Positions 13,215 through 26,940 of a stretch of 64,000 nt of DNA are shown in pieces; positions within the stretch are counted from its first letter, which is position 1, and every line of letters begins with the position of its first letter. The translations under genes were made by a program, and so were the position numbers. Source of the DNA: Rostratula benghalensis (taxonomy: Eukaryota; Chordata; Aves; Charadriiformes; Rostratulidae); contig VXAI01000097.1 in NCBI GenBank assembly GCA_013399305.1, positions 3,096,005-3,160,004 of the forward strand, in the 5' to 3' direction. The notes below the pieces were generated by a model, which saw only the letters and a list, made by a program, of their open reading frames with translations, did no database searches and was not told the origin of the DNA.

Positions 13215-16200
13215 GGTGGTGTTTCTACCTCTTGCAGAATAGGAAAGTGTTGCCTCAGGACTCGTATCCCACAGGGCTTGCATCCATAAAGCACTGGGTG
13301 TAGTGCATTTTGTGAGAAAGTTTTGGCCAGTTTATAGGTCACAGACCAAAAAAAGCCAACCCCCCTCATCTAATGTCCTGTGAAGAGCTGCTGGGGGGGG
13401 CTGTGTTATGAAGAGTTTATATTAGTCATGTGTGGCTTCCCAGGGACTTTTTAGTTCTTGCCTCCTTTAGTCTGCTTCTACAAGAAAACCAGAGTCTTCT
13501 TGCTTAGGCATAATTTTTAATAATTCAAATGATTTAAAGATAGCTGTTGGAACACACTGGGTTTCTGAGCACTGCTGGAGAGCCTTGTAACTAAAGCAGG
13601 ACATAAAACATTGAAGTAATGGAACTCCCATTTCAGGTTGATACATATTAAAACCAAGTGTGAAGACTGAGGCACGCTGACTGATCAACACTTTAAACCT
13701 TGGGCTTACAATGTTACTGGGTGTCCTGCCTCTCCCTTAACATAGACAAGAACATTCTGTGCAAATGCAGTTTTGATGAACCCTAGCTCCACAGGTTTGG
13801 AAAGAGAAAAACAAAAGTAGCCCATGGGGCTGTCCTCTTTCTTGATTTTGTAATTGTGTGCATATGTCTCCTGAGTTTCTCAGTTGCCAGACTCCTTCCA
13901 GCCAAGGCAGCACTGGTGTTTGTTCAGGAGGTTTTCTGGGTGTTACCACACTCCTAAAGACCATTCTTCAAAAGATGTATCACTGAGTGATTAATTTCTC
14001 TTGCCTCCTCCTTAGCTGCTGGTCTGTAGTTACCCAGGTATCTACATGCAGTGTTGTGAATTTTTTATGCCTTTTCCACCCTTGTGGTGAATTTAGGGTC
14101 TCTCAGTGTGATACATTGCCTTCTGTCTGCAGAGAAATGCCAGTGACATCCACGGGTGGCATTGGATTGGCAAGGAGGCACGAGATGTTCACCTGATCTG
14201 AGTGCTCATTGTGTCTCTTTGAGAGAAACATGAGGAAGCCACTGTTGTCACCACACAAGCCCTGGGGTCTGGGAGCATTGCAATGAGATGGAGAGGAAGT
14301 GTTCATTGTTATGACAATGCTTTATTGTAATTTATTACCAAAAGACTTGGCTACACATCTCAGACAGTTTAAACAAAATAGAGATGTGATGGATTTATGC
14401 ACTGGTGACATCAAAGAGCACAACTGTTCTTTTCTGTCTCAGTTCCCAGTCCTTGTCTTTCCCCATGGTCTGAGCCCCACCGCCTGCTGATGCACATCAT
14501 CTCCATTCAAGGCTAAATTCCTCAGCACCAGAGATAAGGTGTCCTTGCTTGCTGACCCTCACCTATGCAATGCCTTACTGGGAAGCCATTAGCAGATATG
14601 ACAGAGCCAAATCTGCCCTTCAAGAATATGTTTTTGGATGCAATAATCTGGAACAAAGTGGGGGAAAATAGCCACAGGAAAAGAACTACAACAGTACGGC
14701 ACCTGCCAGCACTCAGGGTGGTGAAAAGCAGGCTCCAGTGACAATAATCCTATGAGACAGTATTGTATTTGGCACTCAGACACTTGAGGGATCTCTGTTC
14801 CTGGAATCCCTTAGCAAGAGGAAGAAAGAGTTTGCAATCTAAAAGAAAAAAATGGCAGAAATTTGGAGTGAAAACTCACCTTGTTTAATTTATGACGTGT
14901 CCATGTTTATATCCTCCATAAATCTTGGCAAAGAAGGGGCCAGTCATCACCCTCCCCCTCACTTTTAATCCACAGTTCTCCTTTTCTGCAGACTTGAATT
15001 TCCAGAGAAATACAATTTATCTTCAGAATATATGTTTGGTTTTGTTGGTGGGAGAATTCTTCTGTTTTCTTAACTTCAGGAAAAATGAACCATTTGGCAG
15101 TGGGAGGCTTGAACATGAGGTTAAACAAGAATGAATTTCTGTTTTTTGTGAACTGGAGAGCACAAACCCCAACACCTTTTAGTAAATACTTGTTTACAAA
15201 CCTTTTCATTCTTTTGCTATAGTTGAAACAGTAATAGCCCATATTGTCTAGAAGTATTTTAGGAGCTTGTCAAAATTTTGTTTTATAAGTATACAATCAC
15301 CTCAAATGTAACCATGTATCTTCTTCCATTTGCTATTTTGATATTGTGATATTTTAATTATAAAGCATTCAAAATTGGATCAAAGCCTAGTCTAAATTTT
15401 TTTTAAAATTATGTTTGAAAAGGTAACAATTTTTCATGTACTCAAAGCCTAAAAAATCTTCAGTATATATTTCACATATCAGCACACAAACAAAACACAT
15501 TGTAGAACCCCTGTTATGTGTGAAATGTTTTGACTCAAATAGCTGGTGATGAATAGTGATAGACCTATATGTATGTGTGTGTCTATACGTATATATAAAG
15601 ACAGATTTTATATATGGTGAGTGTAGAACCTCCTTAATCAAATGTAAATCATTTGCAAGTCATGGTGCATCTACCCTCTGAAAATAACATATTGTTTTAA
15701 CTATAAATGGAGGGAAATAAAAAAGTTTTGGATTTTTTTTTACACATTTTACAAAATGTTATACATTCTAATTTTCAATCTTCTCTATTAGAAAGTAGAG
15801 AACAAATCTTCTCATATATAGTAAGAGAAAATATTTTTCTAGACAGAAAATGAGATTGTGAAATTCCTGAATTTTGCAAGGAATCCGGAAGGCAGACACA
15901 GGCCTTGTAAACATGCTGAAATGACTTTAAAAGCTGATAAATTTCAATTTGCCTGTGCCCATTGAAATCCATGTATAACCTTGCTATGGCAACAGCATTG
16001 CTGGGGAGAATTAACACAGAGATAGACTTGGTATTACTTTACATCTTGTTTCAGACTGTTCAAATAACAATAGCAACAGAATGGAAGTGACCTTTGTGCC
16101 AAGAACAATAAAGTGGATGCACGGAGTCTGAGAATTCTTGGCAACAAATACCTCACACAAATTATGCTCTAATATGAAGTATTTTTAGATTTGGATTTCT

Positions 16201-16350
16201 TTCACTGGATGTGCAAAGGACAAGACTCCTTGGAGCAAGACCATAGTATTCTTTTTCCCTTTCTGGAAAATAGTACAATTCTTGGAAGTAGGATCTGCAT
16301 TTCATTTCATTTCAGGAGAAATTCTTATTATTTTTTGTAAAAGTGTTGGG

Positions 16351-16371
16351 TTTTCTTTTTTTTTTTTTTTT
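16351..16371 (+). repeat. T-rich run
   Basis: TTTTC followed by sixteen T residues. A second T run lies 240 bases downstream. Confidence 0.9.
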
Positions 16372-16610
16372 CATTTCAGCACAGAAATTCCAAACTCAAA
16401 TTGTGATATACTCACAGACTCCAAAATGTGGCAAGGGACTACTGAGAGAGAAGACTTTCCTTCAAGTCTCCTGAGAAACTCCAGGTATCCAAGGAAATAA
16501 TGGTATTCAGCATTTTTGATGAACCACAGAGCACTTTCAATGAGCAGGTCTGTGTAAGTGGTCATCATGTTGTTACCTCTGATAGTATCACCTTCTTCCT
16601 CAAAATGTTG

Positions 16611-16630
16611 TTTATTTTTTTTTTTTTTTT
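16611..16630 (+). repeat. T-rich run
   Basis: TTTA followed by sixteen T residues. It precedes ATACAG, which with the T tract resembles a splice acceptor, but no exon is recognisable behind it. Confidence 0.85.
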
Positions 16631-19600
16631 ATACAGTGTAGCACCAGGAGCTCTATTATTATATGAGACTAAATTTTCATTAAAGGAGGGGGAAAAGAAG
16701 TGCCAGCATAACCCTTGCAACTGTGGAGCATGTGAATTCCAAACTCCTAAAAAAGAAGGCTATTCTAATATTTATTTGTTTAAAAGTCTTATGGCTAGGT
16801 CAACCACAAGATTTTTAGGCTCTGGGTTCCTTTTTGTTTGGGTTTTTTTTTTGCACAGCATATCGTGCTTCTCCTCCTTAAGAAAATTTATTCTAGAGAC
16901 AATTACCACAAGGTAAGAGCTTGATTCGAGCATGCTTTTGCAAGGATTTAATCATCTTCGTTTTCTAATTATTATCTTAACCACAATACAGCCATGATTC
17001 CTGGGTGAGAAGGAGGACGTTTTTGTTTCTGTGTTGCACAGAACTCTGTTCTTCTCCTGCTGAAATCAGTGACGGATATCCCTCTGAATTCAGTGGAAGC
17101 AGGGTTGAACCAGCGACTTGCAACAAAGGCAGTATTGTTCGGCATTGCAGGGGTCTGGGATGCTGGTGGTGCCTTTCGTCTTTGTACTCACTTCCTCTGG
17201 CTTGTTAGGGCTGTGGCTTTTGGTTTTTCAGCTCTGGGTTTATGTTTGCTATTGGGCATCAGTGATATTTTGTGGGCTCTGGTGCCTACTGTGCTGTAAG
17301 GCAGATGTTCCAGCGACCCTTTCAAATATGACATCTATTGCAAGGGAGTGGGGTCTCTCCTAATTTAAATGCATGAAACCTAAGATTGGGTTTGCATTTC
17401 ACTGTAGATTAGATTTGCATGATTTGTTGATTATTTTTGCCTTGTTTTTTTTTAATGTCAGAAATAAAAGGTAAAGCCCAAGAGGCTGCCTTAAGTACCC
17501 ACATTACTCTCATCTTTTTTGACGTGTCGATCAGCAGTGTGTTTCCTTCATGCAGGATGTCAGCAGGCTTGATTTCCAATGCTGCAGTAGTAATAAAATA
17601 GCATAAAGAGAGGGTGGGAAATTGAGAATTATGGGAGATATTAAGACCTCAGTCTTGTAAGAGGTCCCTGGAGGAGCACTGATCTGTCGTTCCAGTGACC
17701 AGATAAAAGCACTCACACCCTGATTACGTAGGTGCAAGCAGGTCACAGAGAATATTCAGGCAACTGCAGAGGAGAGAGGGAACAGTGAGTGCTAAGAGGA
17801 TAGCAGGAATTCTTTGAAAGCATATGTTGAAACTTTCAAAATGTATATTTTAAAATTTTGATCCATAATGATACTGATTTTTACAAGCTAAACTATTTAA
17901 ATCAATTGCTACCTATTTTCATTCTTCATAGTTGCTGTAAAGGTTGGAGAGATATATTTGTTCCAAATTAGATCTTCTCATGCTCAAGTACGTGTTTAGG
18001 CTAATCCTACCTGAAGTAGATGAATTATTTTGGTTTTATGAAGCAATCTGGTCAAATTTCCCAACTGGGCATTTTAAAAAGAAGAATCTGAAGCATCAAA
18101 TGTTCTATGCATCCCTTGATGAAGAGACCTTTCCCCTGCAGGGAAATCTGCATTTATTGTTGTTCATTCCATATTTTAAAGGAACTTCACCTGTAAATTG
18201 CAAAGATATAGTTCAAATACATTTTTAATTACTGTTGTATTTCTGAGGCTCTCAGAGGTGGCAGGTAGTTTGCTGAAGTGTCATTGTATCTGGGTGCATT
18301 TGCAGAGAAGACTCTGCTTTGGTATTTCCAGGTTACAAATTAATTCCTGTTTCATTCCTAACTTCTCCTGGTTTAGCTGCATGACAGCTAAAGAAGTCTT
18401 CTCCCCAGAGGTCCCCAGCTTCCCCTGGAGCCATCAGGGAGCTGTGGGTGCAGACTATGGCATCTTGATCTCCCTGACAAGTCCAGGTGCCACAGCCACC
18501 CAAGACCAGCCCTTCCTTTGCACCCCAACCCGTAGTCCCTGAGGATGCAGGATGAGGCTAGAGCATCTCCATGGCTTGGGAAGGAGCCCTCCCTGAAGCA
18601 GTGCAGGTACCACTGCTCATGCCCTGCCTCTTCTATGGTACATCTGTCTCCGGCAACCAAGGTCAACAACAGCTACACTCTCTTTTTAAGCTGCCAGCAT
18701 TACAAAGCCTGTGTATTGTATCCTGCCTTGGGAGAGTTGGAGGAAGCAGTGTGAAACCCATGTTTATAAAAGGATGTGAGTTATAAACTAATGCTCTCTT
18801 TCTGATATCTGAAGATTTATCTCTCAGTAAAATTACTCAAGGGAAAGCTGCAAAAATTCAACCTCAGTGTTAATTAAGAACTCATAAACTCCATTTATCT
18901 GAATTTACATATGGAAGAGAAGGTGGTATGATAAAAGAGAGAGGTAACTATACAGCCCTCTCTGCAAATATAAACACAGTTTTCCCTGTGTTTATGCTAG
19001 ACTGTCTGCAAATGCATTGTAATACAGAAAAAGGACTTTTGAACCCCCTAGCAGAGCTCTGTGCCAAGGCTGAGAGCTTTGGCAAGCACAATGGCTGTAG
19101 CATGCAGAGTAACAGGGACCGGACCACTCTGCAGATAAGGGCAGGAGCAATGGTCATGACATGGAAGACAAATCCAGGGCAGGATTTTGAGTGGAAAGAG
19201 CTGTGGTCAAAGATGGGAGATGAGCAGTCAGGGAGGAAGATGTACAATTATTTTGAACAAGAAGGAAACACTGCCTGAGCAGCAAGGATGAGTAAACAGG
19301 GTAATTACCAGGAATTTACAGAAGTATTAGTGCAATCATGGGATGGTCTTTGTTTGAGCAGAGAGAGGGTGGTGGAGGAGCCAGAAATAAGCTTCAGATT
19401 AAGAGCTGTAATGGCAGAGAATTTACTGGAGTTTTAATAGCTGTGTAGAAAGGGTGAAAGAGGAAAAATATTAGTTCAGTTTTGAGATCTCAGAAGATCT
19501 TGCAGGAGACAAATGCAAGGAAAAGCTGTGTGTCTGTCAGCTCACTCACAGTTTTTGGTGCAGATGTAATGGTTATAACTAGGGAAAGATTAAGACAAGC

Positions 19601-19639
19601 AGGTATAAAAGGAAAGTGGGATAGCACACTCATCAAAGA

Positions 19640-20040
19640 TAACCCTGAAGGAGAAGACAAACCAAAAGAAAAAACAGGAAGAAAATCTCAATGAGCAAAG
19701 GATACACCTGGATATTGAAGGCGAGGGAGAGGTAGGGAAATATGAAAAGGCAACTCTGGCTTTGAAGCAGAGGGACTGCTTCAATGCCCCAGAGAGCGAG
19801 AAGCTGGTAAGAAGAAGAAAAGGAAATCAAAATACTGGAAGCAGAAGCCTTGAGGTTTTGAGAAACCTGGAGAGAGGGGGAGGAGGTAGAGCAAGCAGCA
19901 AGCAGAAATGGAGGTGGAGCTGGACAGGCAGCTAAAGCCTTCTAGGTTCCCAGAGAGAAGGAAAGAAACCCAAGAAAAAAATGGTAAGTGAGAGATTGAG
20001 AGGAAGATCAAGGAGGGGAGAAGGGGACATGAGCCACAGA
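19640..20040 (+). repeat. Purine-rich (A/G) stretch
   Basis: About 400 bases are dominated by A and G on the plus strand, with many GGAAG, GAGAGG and AAGAA words but no fixed period. Such asymmetric stretches can be decayed microsatellite DNA or an exonic splicing-enhancer-like composition. I see no gene here. Confidence 0.6.
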
Positions 20041-23030
20041 ATTGCAGTTGGAGCAGTGGATTGCATTGGGAACAGAGCAGGGGAGCAAATTGGGTAACAC
20101 ATCCTTACACAAAGCCTTTTCCTTTTGTGTCTGCGTGTGCCCATTTCTGTCATTTTGATTAATTAAGTGGTTGGTCTTGTTATCTGGGTGATGGGTGAGT
20201 GCTGATGCATAACCCTCATGACCACATAGAGCCTATAGGAAGAACTGGTTTATGGGTAAGTGGCCAATATTTTTAAAAATCCCTAAGAGAACAAGCAGTG
20301 TGGTCCTAAATGAAGCTTATATTTTCTCATTTCTTTGCTGCTTGTTTTTTTTTTTTTCTTGGTGATGAAAGCACAACACAAATAAAATTATCTTTATCTG
20401 ATGAGGAAAAAAAAATCTGATTTCAGGTCTTCATAAGGAGCACTGGAGGAACAAACTGGCAAATTTTTCCTCCTGCTGCTGCTGCAGGAATCAAAGGCTC
20501 GCTGTCCCCCATGGGAGAGCACAGACCACATGCCAAGGAGCGGTGTTTCTCTCCTGCTAACAGGAATTTGACCCCACCACTCACTGGTGACTTGCTAAAC
20601 ACTGGGCTAGTGAGTTCTCTGCCTATCATGCCTTGTGCAAGGTATGAAGTCCCATGAGTGGGAACTGGTGTGTGCTACCTTCCTGGGCTGTCCTCCTCTC
20701 TGGATGGAGGTAGGCAGGTTCATACCCACTGACTGCCCAGTTCAGGCTGTGATTTTGAATTAAATTCCTCCATCTTTCACAAGCAGATGATGTGGGGTGG
20801 CTTTCGGGAGTAGCTCTCCCTCCCTGCTGGCAGCCAAAGCTGGTCCGCAGAAGAGCTTGTGGTGACAGAAAGCAAGTGAGAAGAAAGAAAATTACTTCAT
20901 TGGCCTAAGCCTGGCATAACGTTTGAAGACCAGAGAAACAAGTAACATTTGTTTTAGGAGGGCTGATCTTTTCTAAGGCAATGTAATTATTTGGGATGAT
21001 CGAACATAAGCTGCCACCCTGCACAGGACTCTCTCACAGCTTTTGTGCTGAGTCTAGTGGGATGCTGGGAGGCGGCTGGAGTGGTACAGTTAGGAACATG
21101 TGGAGGAGATGAAACAGCATCTGGCTGCACATTTGGTTGATGAGGCTTGGTGTCTCTCTCTGAGCAACTCTTATTAGCAAGGGCCACAGGTTCATTTGCT
21201 GAACTCGTGCTGCTTTGGGACAGAAAATATATGTGCTGGTGCTGAAATATGGTGCTCAGAAAAGAAGAAATTAAAGGAGATCGTAAGTCTTGCTCTGTGC
21301 CTTGCCTTCCTCACTGCTCTGAAGCTGTAAAGCCCCTTGCAGAGGCAATGGGCAGTCTGCCCAGTGAGGAAGCAACGCACTCCTCCATGTGGCTGTCTGC
21401 TCCCAGAGGCAAAGAGATGCTGGGTCCCATGCCCCAAAAAGGAAGGACACTGGCAGCCTTGCTCACTGAGGAACCCCTCCACCAGCGCCAGGGACCTCAC
21501 ACCATCCATGCAAGCACCAGACAGCTGTTCTTCAAGCATGGTGGGTTGCTTTGGACAGGTTTATGTAGATGCACCAAGCATCTCTCCATGTGTGTGTCCT
21601 AGCTCTTCCTCTCCAGCCCTGGTAAATGTGCATGTGCTTGGTGCCAAACCTTACCCATCATTTGCTGACTCTGTTGCAGGATTTCCCTTATCCCACCTGC
21701 AAACTCGGCACCCAGACTGAAGCTGAGGAGGGACAAGCTCTAGGCCAGTTGTTCCATTTGGTGGTATGAAGGTTTGAGCTCCCTGGCTCTCAGCACCACC
21801 TCTGCTCAGTGGAGCTCAGTCCCACCTCTGCCACTGTGCCCACTGCCCTGGCCAACGCTGAGCCTGCCCACAGTGGGACTCAGCTGGGGCCAGCTAAGAG
21901 CTCAGTGCACTCTCCCTGCTGAAGTGAGGTCTGTTTAATGCTTGTTGGCACTCAATGTGTAAATATTATGAGGAATCTGTAAAAGAAAAGTCTCCTGGAA
22001 GCCATTTTATGCAGATGTTACCACAAATAGGTTATTGTCCATTTATGGCCAAGGGAGAGACTTTTATATCTCTCTGATTTCTGTGGCACTGGGAGTAGCC
22101 AGCACACATCTATTAATAACAAAGAAGACAAGAGTTAGGATCTCTCTAACAGGAGAAAGAAGGATGGTGGAAGGGTGATTTAAGATCATTTATCTGTTTG
22201 CTCAAAGATAGACTGTCTTCTTATGAACAAAATATTGCTATGTAAACAGGTGATAAATTATAATTTATAATGAGACAATTTAAACAAGTGATATGAATTA
22301 CGTCTTCATAAAAGTACAAATAACATTTACTTCTGTTTTGACAACAATATTATCAATGGTCAGGGTCCCACTTAATTAGCTCTTGGATATGCTGCTTTAG
22401 ACTTTCCTTAATTCGCTCTGCAGGCTGCATGACCTCCTCCCAACAACTTTTTCCTGAGAGGTGGATTTTGTACAACTGAAACACCAAAACGCTGCCAGCA
22501 TTTAAAAGAATCACAGTAGAAGAAAGCCCAGAGATTTTCTGATAACCTTAAAAACAATGTGGAATGTAGGCTCACTCCAGACATCAAACCCAAAGTGGTG
22601 CTAGATTCAAGTGAAGCTCTTGGCTCAACCTTTGCTCACCAATTTGTGTGGTAAATCCAGGCTGTCAATGCTACATAAAGTGTATGTTAACAAACATGAA
22701 CACAGAGCAATAAATACGGACAATCTTGTCTCTGGGAAAATTACAGCACTCACAGAGGAGCATCAGAGGTGGCTTTATTTGTGGGTTTGGAGGGCTCAGG
22801 ACGTGGGAAACCAGCCAGAATGGACCTGACAGAGCAGAAAGCTCTGGGCTCTGGTGAGTCTCAACCACACAGGGGGTTATGAAAGCAGCAACCTCTTGGG
22901 TTTGTTCTTTATAGTTACTAAAGTCCCATTTTATGAACAATCCTGGCCTGGGAATGCATACACAACTAAAAATAACTTTAAATGGACGTAAGCCAAAGTC
23001 AGCCCACCTGGTGGCTGCAAAGGCAGTTAT

Positions 23031-23098
23031 CTCCTGTTCCTTCCTTCTGTCTTTCTTTCCTTTCTTCCTTACTTCCTTCCTCCTGCCTGCCTCCCCCA
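23031..23098 (+). repeat. Pyrimidine-rich (TTCC)n-like tract
   Basis: About 68 bases consist almost wholly of C and T with imperfect TTCC, CTTT and CTGC units. It is a degenerate microsatellite. Confidence 0.75.
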
Positions 23099-25868
23099 GC
23101 TCAGTTTAACCAGAGCACAGGTGTCTTCCTGCATGCCAGCGCTGGAAAGATGAAGCAACCTCTCTTCTCTTAAAGCAGTTTGATCATTTGTGCTGATTTA
23201 CTTAAGAATTGGAGCAGGCTGATGCTAATGCCCTGCAGATGCTTCCCTTCTAAACCTCAGCAGTCCCCAAGGGAGCTGGTGTGATGGGGCACAGGGGCTG
23301 ACTGCCCTGCCTGAACTGCAAAGGACCAGATCCTCACAACATCTTGTAAACAGACCTGGCAGAGGGAAAAAGGCAGTACTACACTGGTAAGTACTGCACT
23401 AAGCCAGTCAGCACAGGTAGCAGAAAGTCCCATCCTGGGGTGTCTACCTTGCCTTCACTCCCTTCAGCTTCTCTTGGACTCTCAGCAGTTACCAGCTGAG
23501 GCACAGTTGAAGGGAGATAAGCAGACATAGGCCCTTGGATAGCTTTATTTATCTAGACCCTTTTATGTAAATCAGATCTGCTTCATGTCCCTTTAAAGGA
23601 ACATCTTCAAAGACAGCAATTTCTTTTGGCACAACCATGTTGATCCGAATCTAACTTGAAGGCAAGACAGGGCAGAGCTGCTCAGCCAAGTCCTTCCTTT
23701 GGAAGCAGTCACCAGGTATGGGCATTTTCTAGAGGTGGGAATGGGTGCAAGGGAGCACTGAGCTCCTTTCTCAGCTTTCCCAGCAATTCCTATGTGGACA
23801 TAAAGACATCACCTAAGCTTTTACTCACTGTATTTCCATATATGAAACAAGAGTAAAGTTGACCACTTTTCTGAGTATCTTTTGGATCTACAGAGAAAAG
23901 ACACTACATATAGGACTTCAGACTGTGTAATTGGGACCAACAGGTAGCCTGCAGGACAGCTCCTGCTTTCACCTTTGAGGTGTTAATTTTATCAGTGCTC
24001 CAAGGATGTGCTACTGTCCTTGCATGTGAGCTGGTGCCTGGACCTGTGAGCAGTGTAGGGTATGTTGGGGGTCCCAAACAAAGACCACCCTACACTATTC
24101 TGGAGGCCAACTCATCCTGAAAGCACTTTCTGTTTGGATGAAAAATGGAGCTGCACAGCGTTAGCCCCATGTTTCAACACAGGTTTTATTTTTCTCTTTG
24201 CTTGTGGAATGGGTTGACACACTGAATGGTAATTTTAAATGTCAGATTTAACCCTGAATGAAAGACACCAAATATGTTGTCAAGAAAGCAAAATCCATGC
24301 CTGCTTTCATGCTATTTCCTTCCTCTCAATAAGTTTTGAGAAAAGGCAGCAGTGATGTGTCAGCATCAGCCCCAGCCACTGCCGCAGGGAGGAGGGTGGC
24401 CTTGTCCTCGACAACTTGATTACCACTGACCTTCCCAAAATCTCAGTTCTCAGTTTGCCTCTGTGCAGTAGGACTGCACCTACGTGGGGCTGCAGAGGTG
24501 GCCTTTTCTCCTGCTTGTCCAGCCCAGTCCAGCAATGGGCACCTCACTGATGGATGTGGGTTTGACCCTGAGAAACTGCGACCACATTTCCAGGGCAAAT
24601 GCATTTGTTCCCAGCCACTGAAAGGAGCAGAACCCCCTTCCCTGGGCTCCTTTTAACCAGAAGGGACCTGGGAGAAGGAGCCCAGGAGGACTGCAGTGAG
24701 GCATCTCTGGGGCAGATGATGCTTGGGAGCCACCTCATGCTAAGCATTTCCATACACACCTCCCTGCTTGTCTTGTGCTTGACAGGCAGGCTGTTTGCAC
24801 TGCCAGTTTAGAGCATCTTGGTTCAGGAAGGTTTTACATTACCCTTTGGGGTGAGGACCCTGGTCCTGACCTGCCCAGCACAACAGTGTTTCTGGTGCAG
24901 TGTGACTGCAACCCTTCCAGCTGGGAAATGTCTCAGTTACCTACTGACTACACACAGAGCCTTAAAATAGCTCATTAAATTTCAAAAACTGGGCCAGGGT
25001 GCAGAACCACTCAGAGCTGGTCAGAAACACTGTGTGCAGCAGGAGAAAGGTGCCAGACGAGTCAAGGCGAAAGAGGAGAGGCTTGTTGTTGTTCAGGGGG
25101 AGCTGCAGAGAAAAATAAAAGGTTGGGCAAACCAAAGGGAAAGAAATCCTCTCTGCTGTGCATCTGATGGATAGAACAAACCAGAGAGGCCAAAAGAGGG
25201 AAACTCTGAAACTGAAAGCTGTCATTGCTAACAGTTCTTCAGCTGATCTTCCAAACATGTTCATGCCCAGCACATTTTTTTCAAAGAGATATCCAGCCCT
25301 CTTGTGAATCTAGATGAGTTATGTCTGTGCTCTCGTTACTTCCTATGTTCATACTACCATAAATATACTATTGGTTTCATACAGCATGAGGTGCTCTGTT
25401 AAAGTTCAGGGCTGCCTGCTACATAGAGAGACTTCTGCTTTAGTATTTTTACTGTTGCTTTTCCTCTGAGTGTGATTAGATTTGTCACACACAGCAGTCA
25501 CCACTACCACTCTTACTGTGTCTTTTGATAGCTTATATTGCTCTCAATTTGCTTTGATTTGATTCTTGATAGCTTGATTCCTTGTAACTATACAAAAGAA
25601 ATTATTTGTATTTCAGTTAGGGGTTCATTTAAAAACTTTATTAACTCTGGAAGAGGCTAGTCACTGTGCAAGGTTCAAATCTTCCATCCCCACCAGAGCT
25701 TTCCCCACCTTTCTTTTATTATTACTTTTGTAAGCTGCTCCTCATTTTGTTAATGTACATAATTTCCTTACTGAGCACAGATTGGAACAAAGGCTTCAAT
25801 AATATTTAATGGGATTTTTTTTGCTTTTGTCTTCAGTGAAGCTTTCAGCTGGGATCTGAACACTGCCA

Positions 25869-25908
25869 CAGTTAACATGTATGCTGAACAGTTAACATAA
25901 ATGCTGAA
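25869..25908 (+). repeat. 20-bp tandem duplication, two copies
   Basis: The unit CAGTTAACATGTATGCTGAA is followed at once by the same unit with two changes (AA for GT in the middle). It is a local tandem duplication in unique sequence. Confidence 0.9.
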
Positions 25909-26039
25909 GCCTGAATAGGCAAAGAATAAGTTGAAGAACACATATAAAATGAGATATTTTCAAATCTTCTGTGCTTGAAATTCATGCTGGAGTTGTTAGG
26001 ATCCAGCAGAAGCAAGTGCAGACCCTGTAGTTGCTGTCT

Positions 26040-26300
26040 TTGGGCACTTGAAGAGGATGGTAATGTTTCAGAGGACTGGAAAAGATATACATACACATTT
26101 AAATATATTCAGAAAGCTCCCAGGGAATTATAAACCTGTTTGCCAAGCTTCAGTTCTCAGAGAAATACTGGGAAAAATAAGAACCTGGGAAAAAAAAAGA
26201 AAAAGCAATAGGCGGCACATATTTGTGAAGAACATGTAATGTCAGATGCATATGATCTATTTCCAAAAAACAAGCGACCTTATTGATAAGAAAAAAAGCA
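26040..26300 (+). mobile_element. Ancient L3/CR1-like LINE relic, 5' piece of the RT region
   Basis: Near 26,055 the sequence reads like the CR1/L3 motif 'EDWKR', and about 60 bases later a frame encodes PGNYKPVCQASV, close to the conserved CR1 reverse-transcriptase motif PGNYRPVSLTSV. What follows is alignable with the 'GKIMEQII .. SQHGF' part only loosely. The piece is full of indels and clearly dead. Its continuation, starting at the 'DFSKAFDTV' motif, appears 2.1 kb downstream (28,390-29,400) in the same orientation, so the two are probably halves of one insertion. Confidence 0.65.
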
Positions 26301-26940
26301 GTTGGCTTCACATTTCTTGAAGCAATTATCCACAAATCCATTCAAACTGAACAGGCACCACATCTCATGGTCATAGAATTTTCTAGTTTAATCCCCATCA
26401 AGCAAGAGCATGCCCTGCCTCTGCCCAGTCAGGCCATGACCATGTGTTAATGTATAGTTTGGTCATTGCTCACGAGCCCTCAGATTCCCTTGCACATCTA
26501 GATGGAGTTCTTTTTATGACTGAAGCTTTCTTTGATCTGCCTTTAGACCTTCAACTTGGATGTTAGTTTGGCTTACTCCTTTCCTTCATCCTCTTCCCTT
26601 TGGCACCTTTCTGCCTGAAAAAGGAGAGGTATTTCTTATTTAATCTTTTATATTCAGACCCCTGGAGCTGCTGAGCCTCCAGTCCGCCCTAAGCCCTCGT
26701 GCATATGGACACAGTCTGTTTTTTGAAGCTCCCTTTGAAGTCCAGACTTAGTGACCACACCCAGAGCAGGAAGATGTATGGCAATTCTCTGGGATGCATG
26801 GTTTCAAGATACAACCCATTTGCTATAGATAAACCTCCAACACTGTCAAGAGTCTAACCCTGGGATTCAAATCAGTATGTAGCAGAAAACTCTGGAGAAG
26901 AAACTCTGCATAAATTATCGCGGATTATCAAGCATTTTCA
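26301..26940. other. Non-coding spacer between LINE pieces
   Basis: No gene is visible. A short TCATAGAATT-containing stretch near 26,371-26,385 faintly resembles a CR1 terminus but is too short to call. Otherwise the stretch is unrecognised sequence, perhaps more of the decayed old LINE. Confidence 0.4.

Larger units (their letters stand above)
7361..26039. other. Long intergenic stretch without recognisable genes
   Basis: Apart from the simple repeats listed separately, I see only AT-rich unique DNA. Open frames up to 184 codons occur (for example on the minus strand at 11,222-11,776), but none has a recognisable domain, a splice context or coding-like composition. Possible very old relics of palindromic MITE-like repeats occur near 15,955-15,985 and 17,060-17,115, too decayed to call. 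Conserved non-coding elements may be present but cannot be recognised without an alignment. Confidence 0.5.

Noticed and set aside
16631..16916. Possible exon after the T tract and ATACAG acceptor-like word
   Set aside because: The downstream frame has no recognisable protein similarity and no good donor is tied to it.
17060..17115. Relics of a palindromic MITE-like repeat (also near 15,955 and 44,182)
   Set aside because: Only short words such as TTCAGTGGAAGCAGGGTTG resemble it; too short and diverged to call.
26362..26450. Another CR1 tail (TCATAGAATT word)
   Set aside because: Only a ten-base resemblance and no GGTTGGA..GATCATC block follows.
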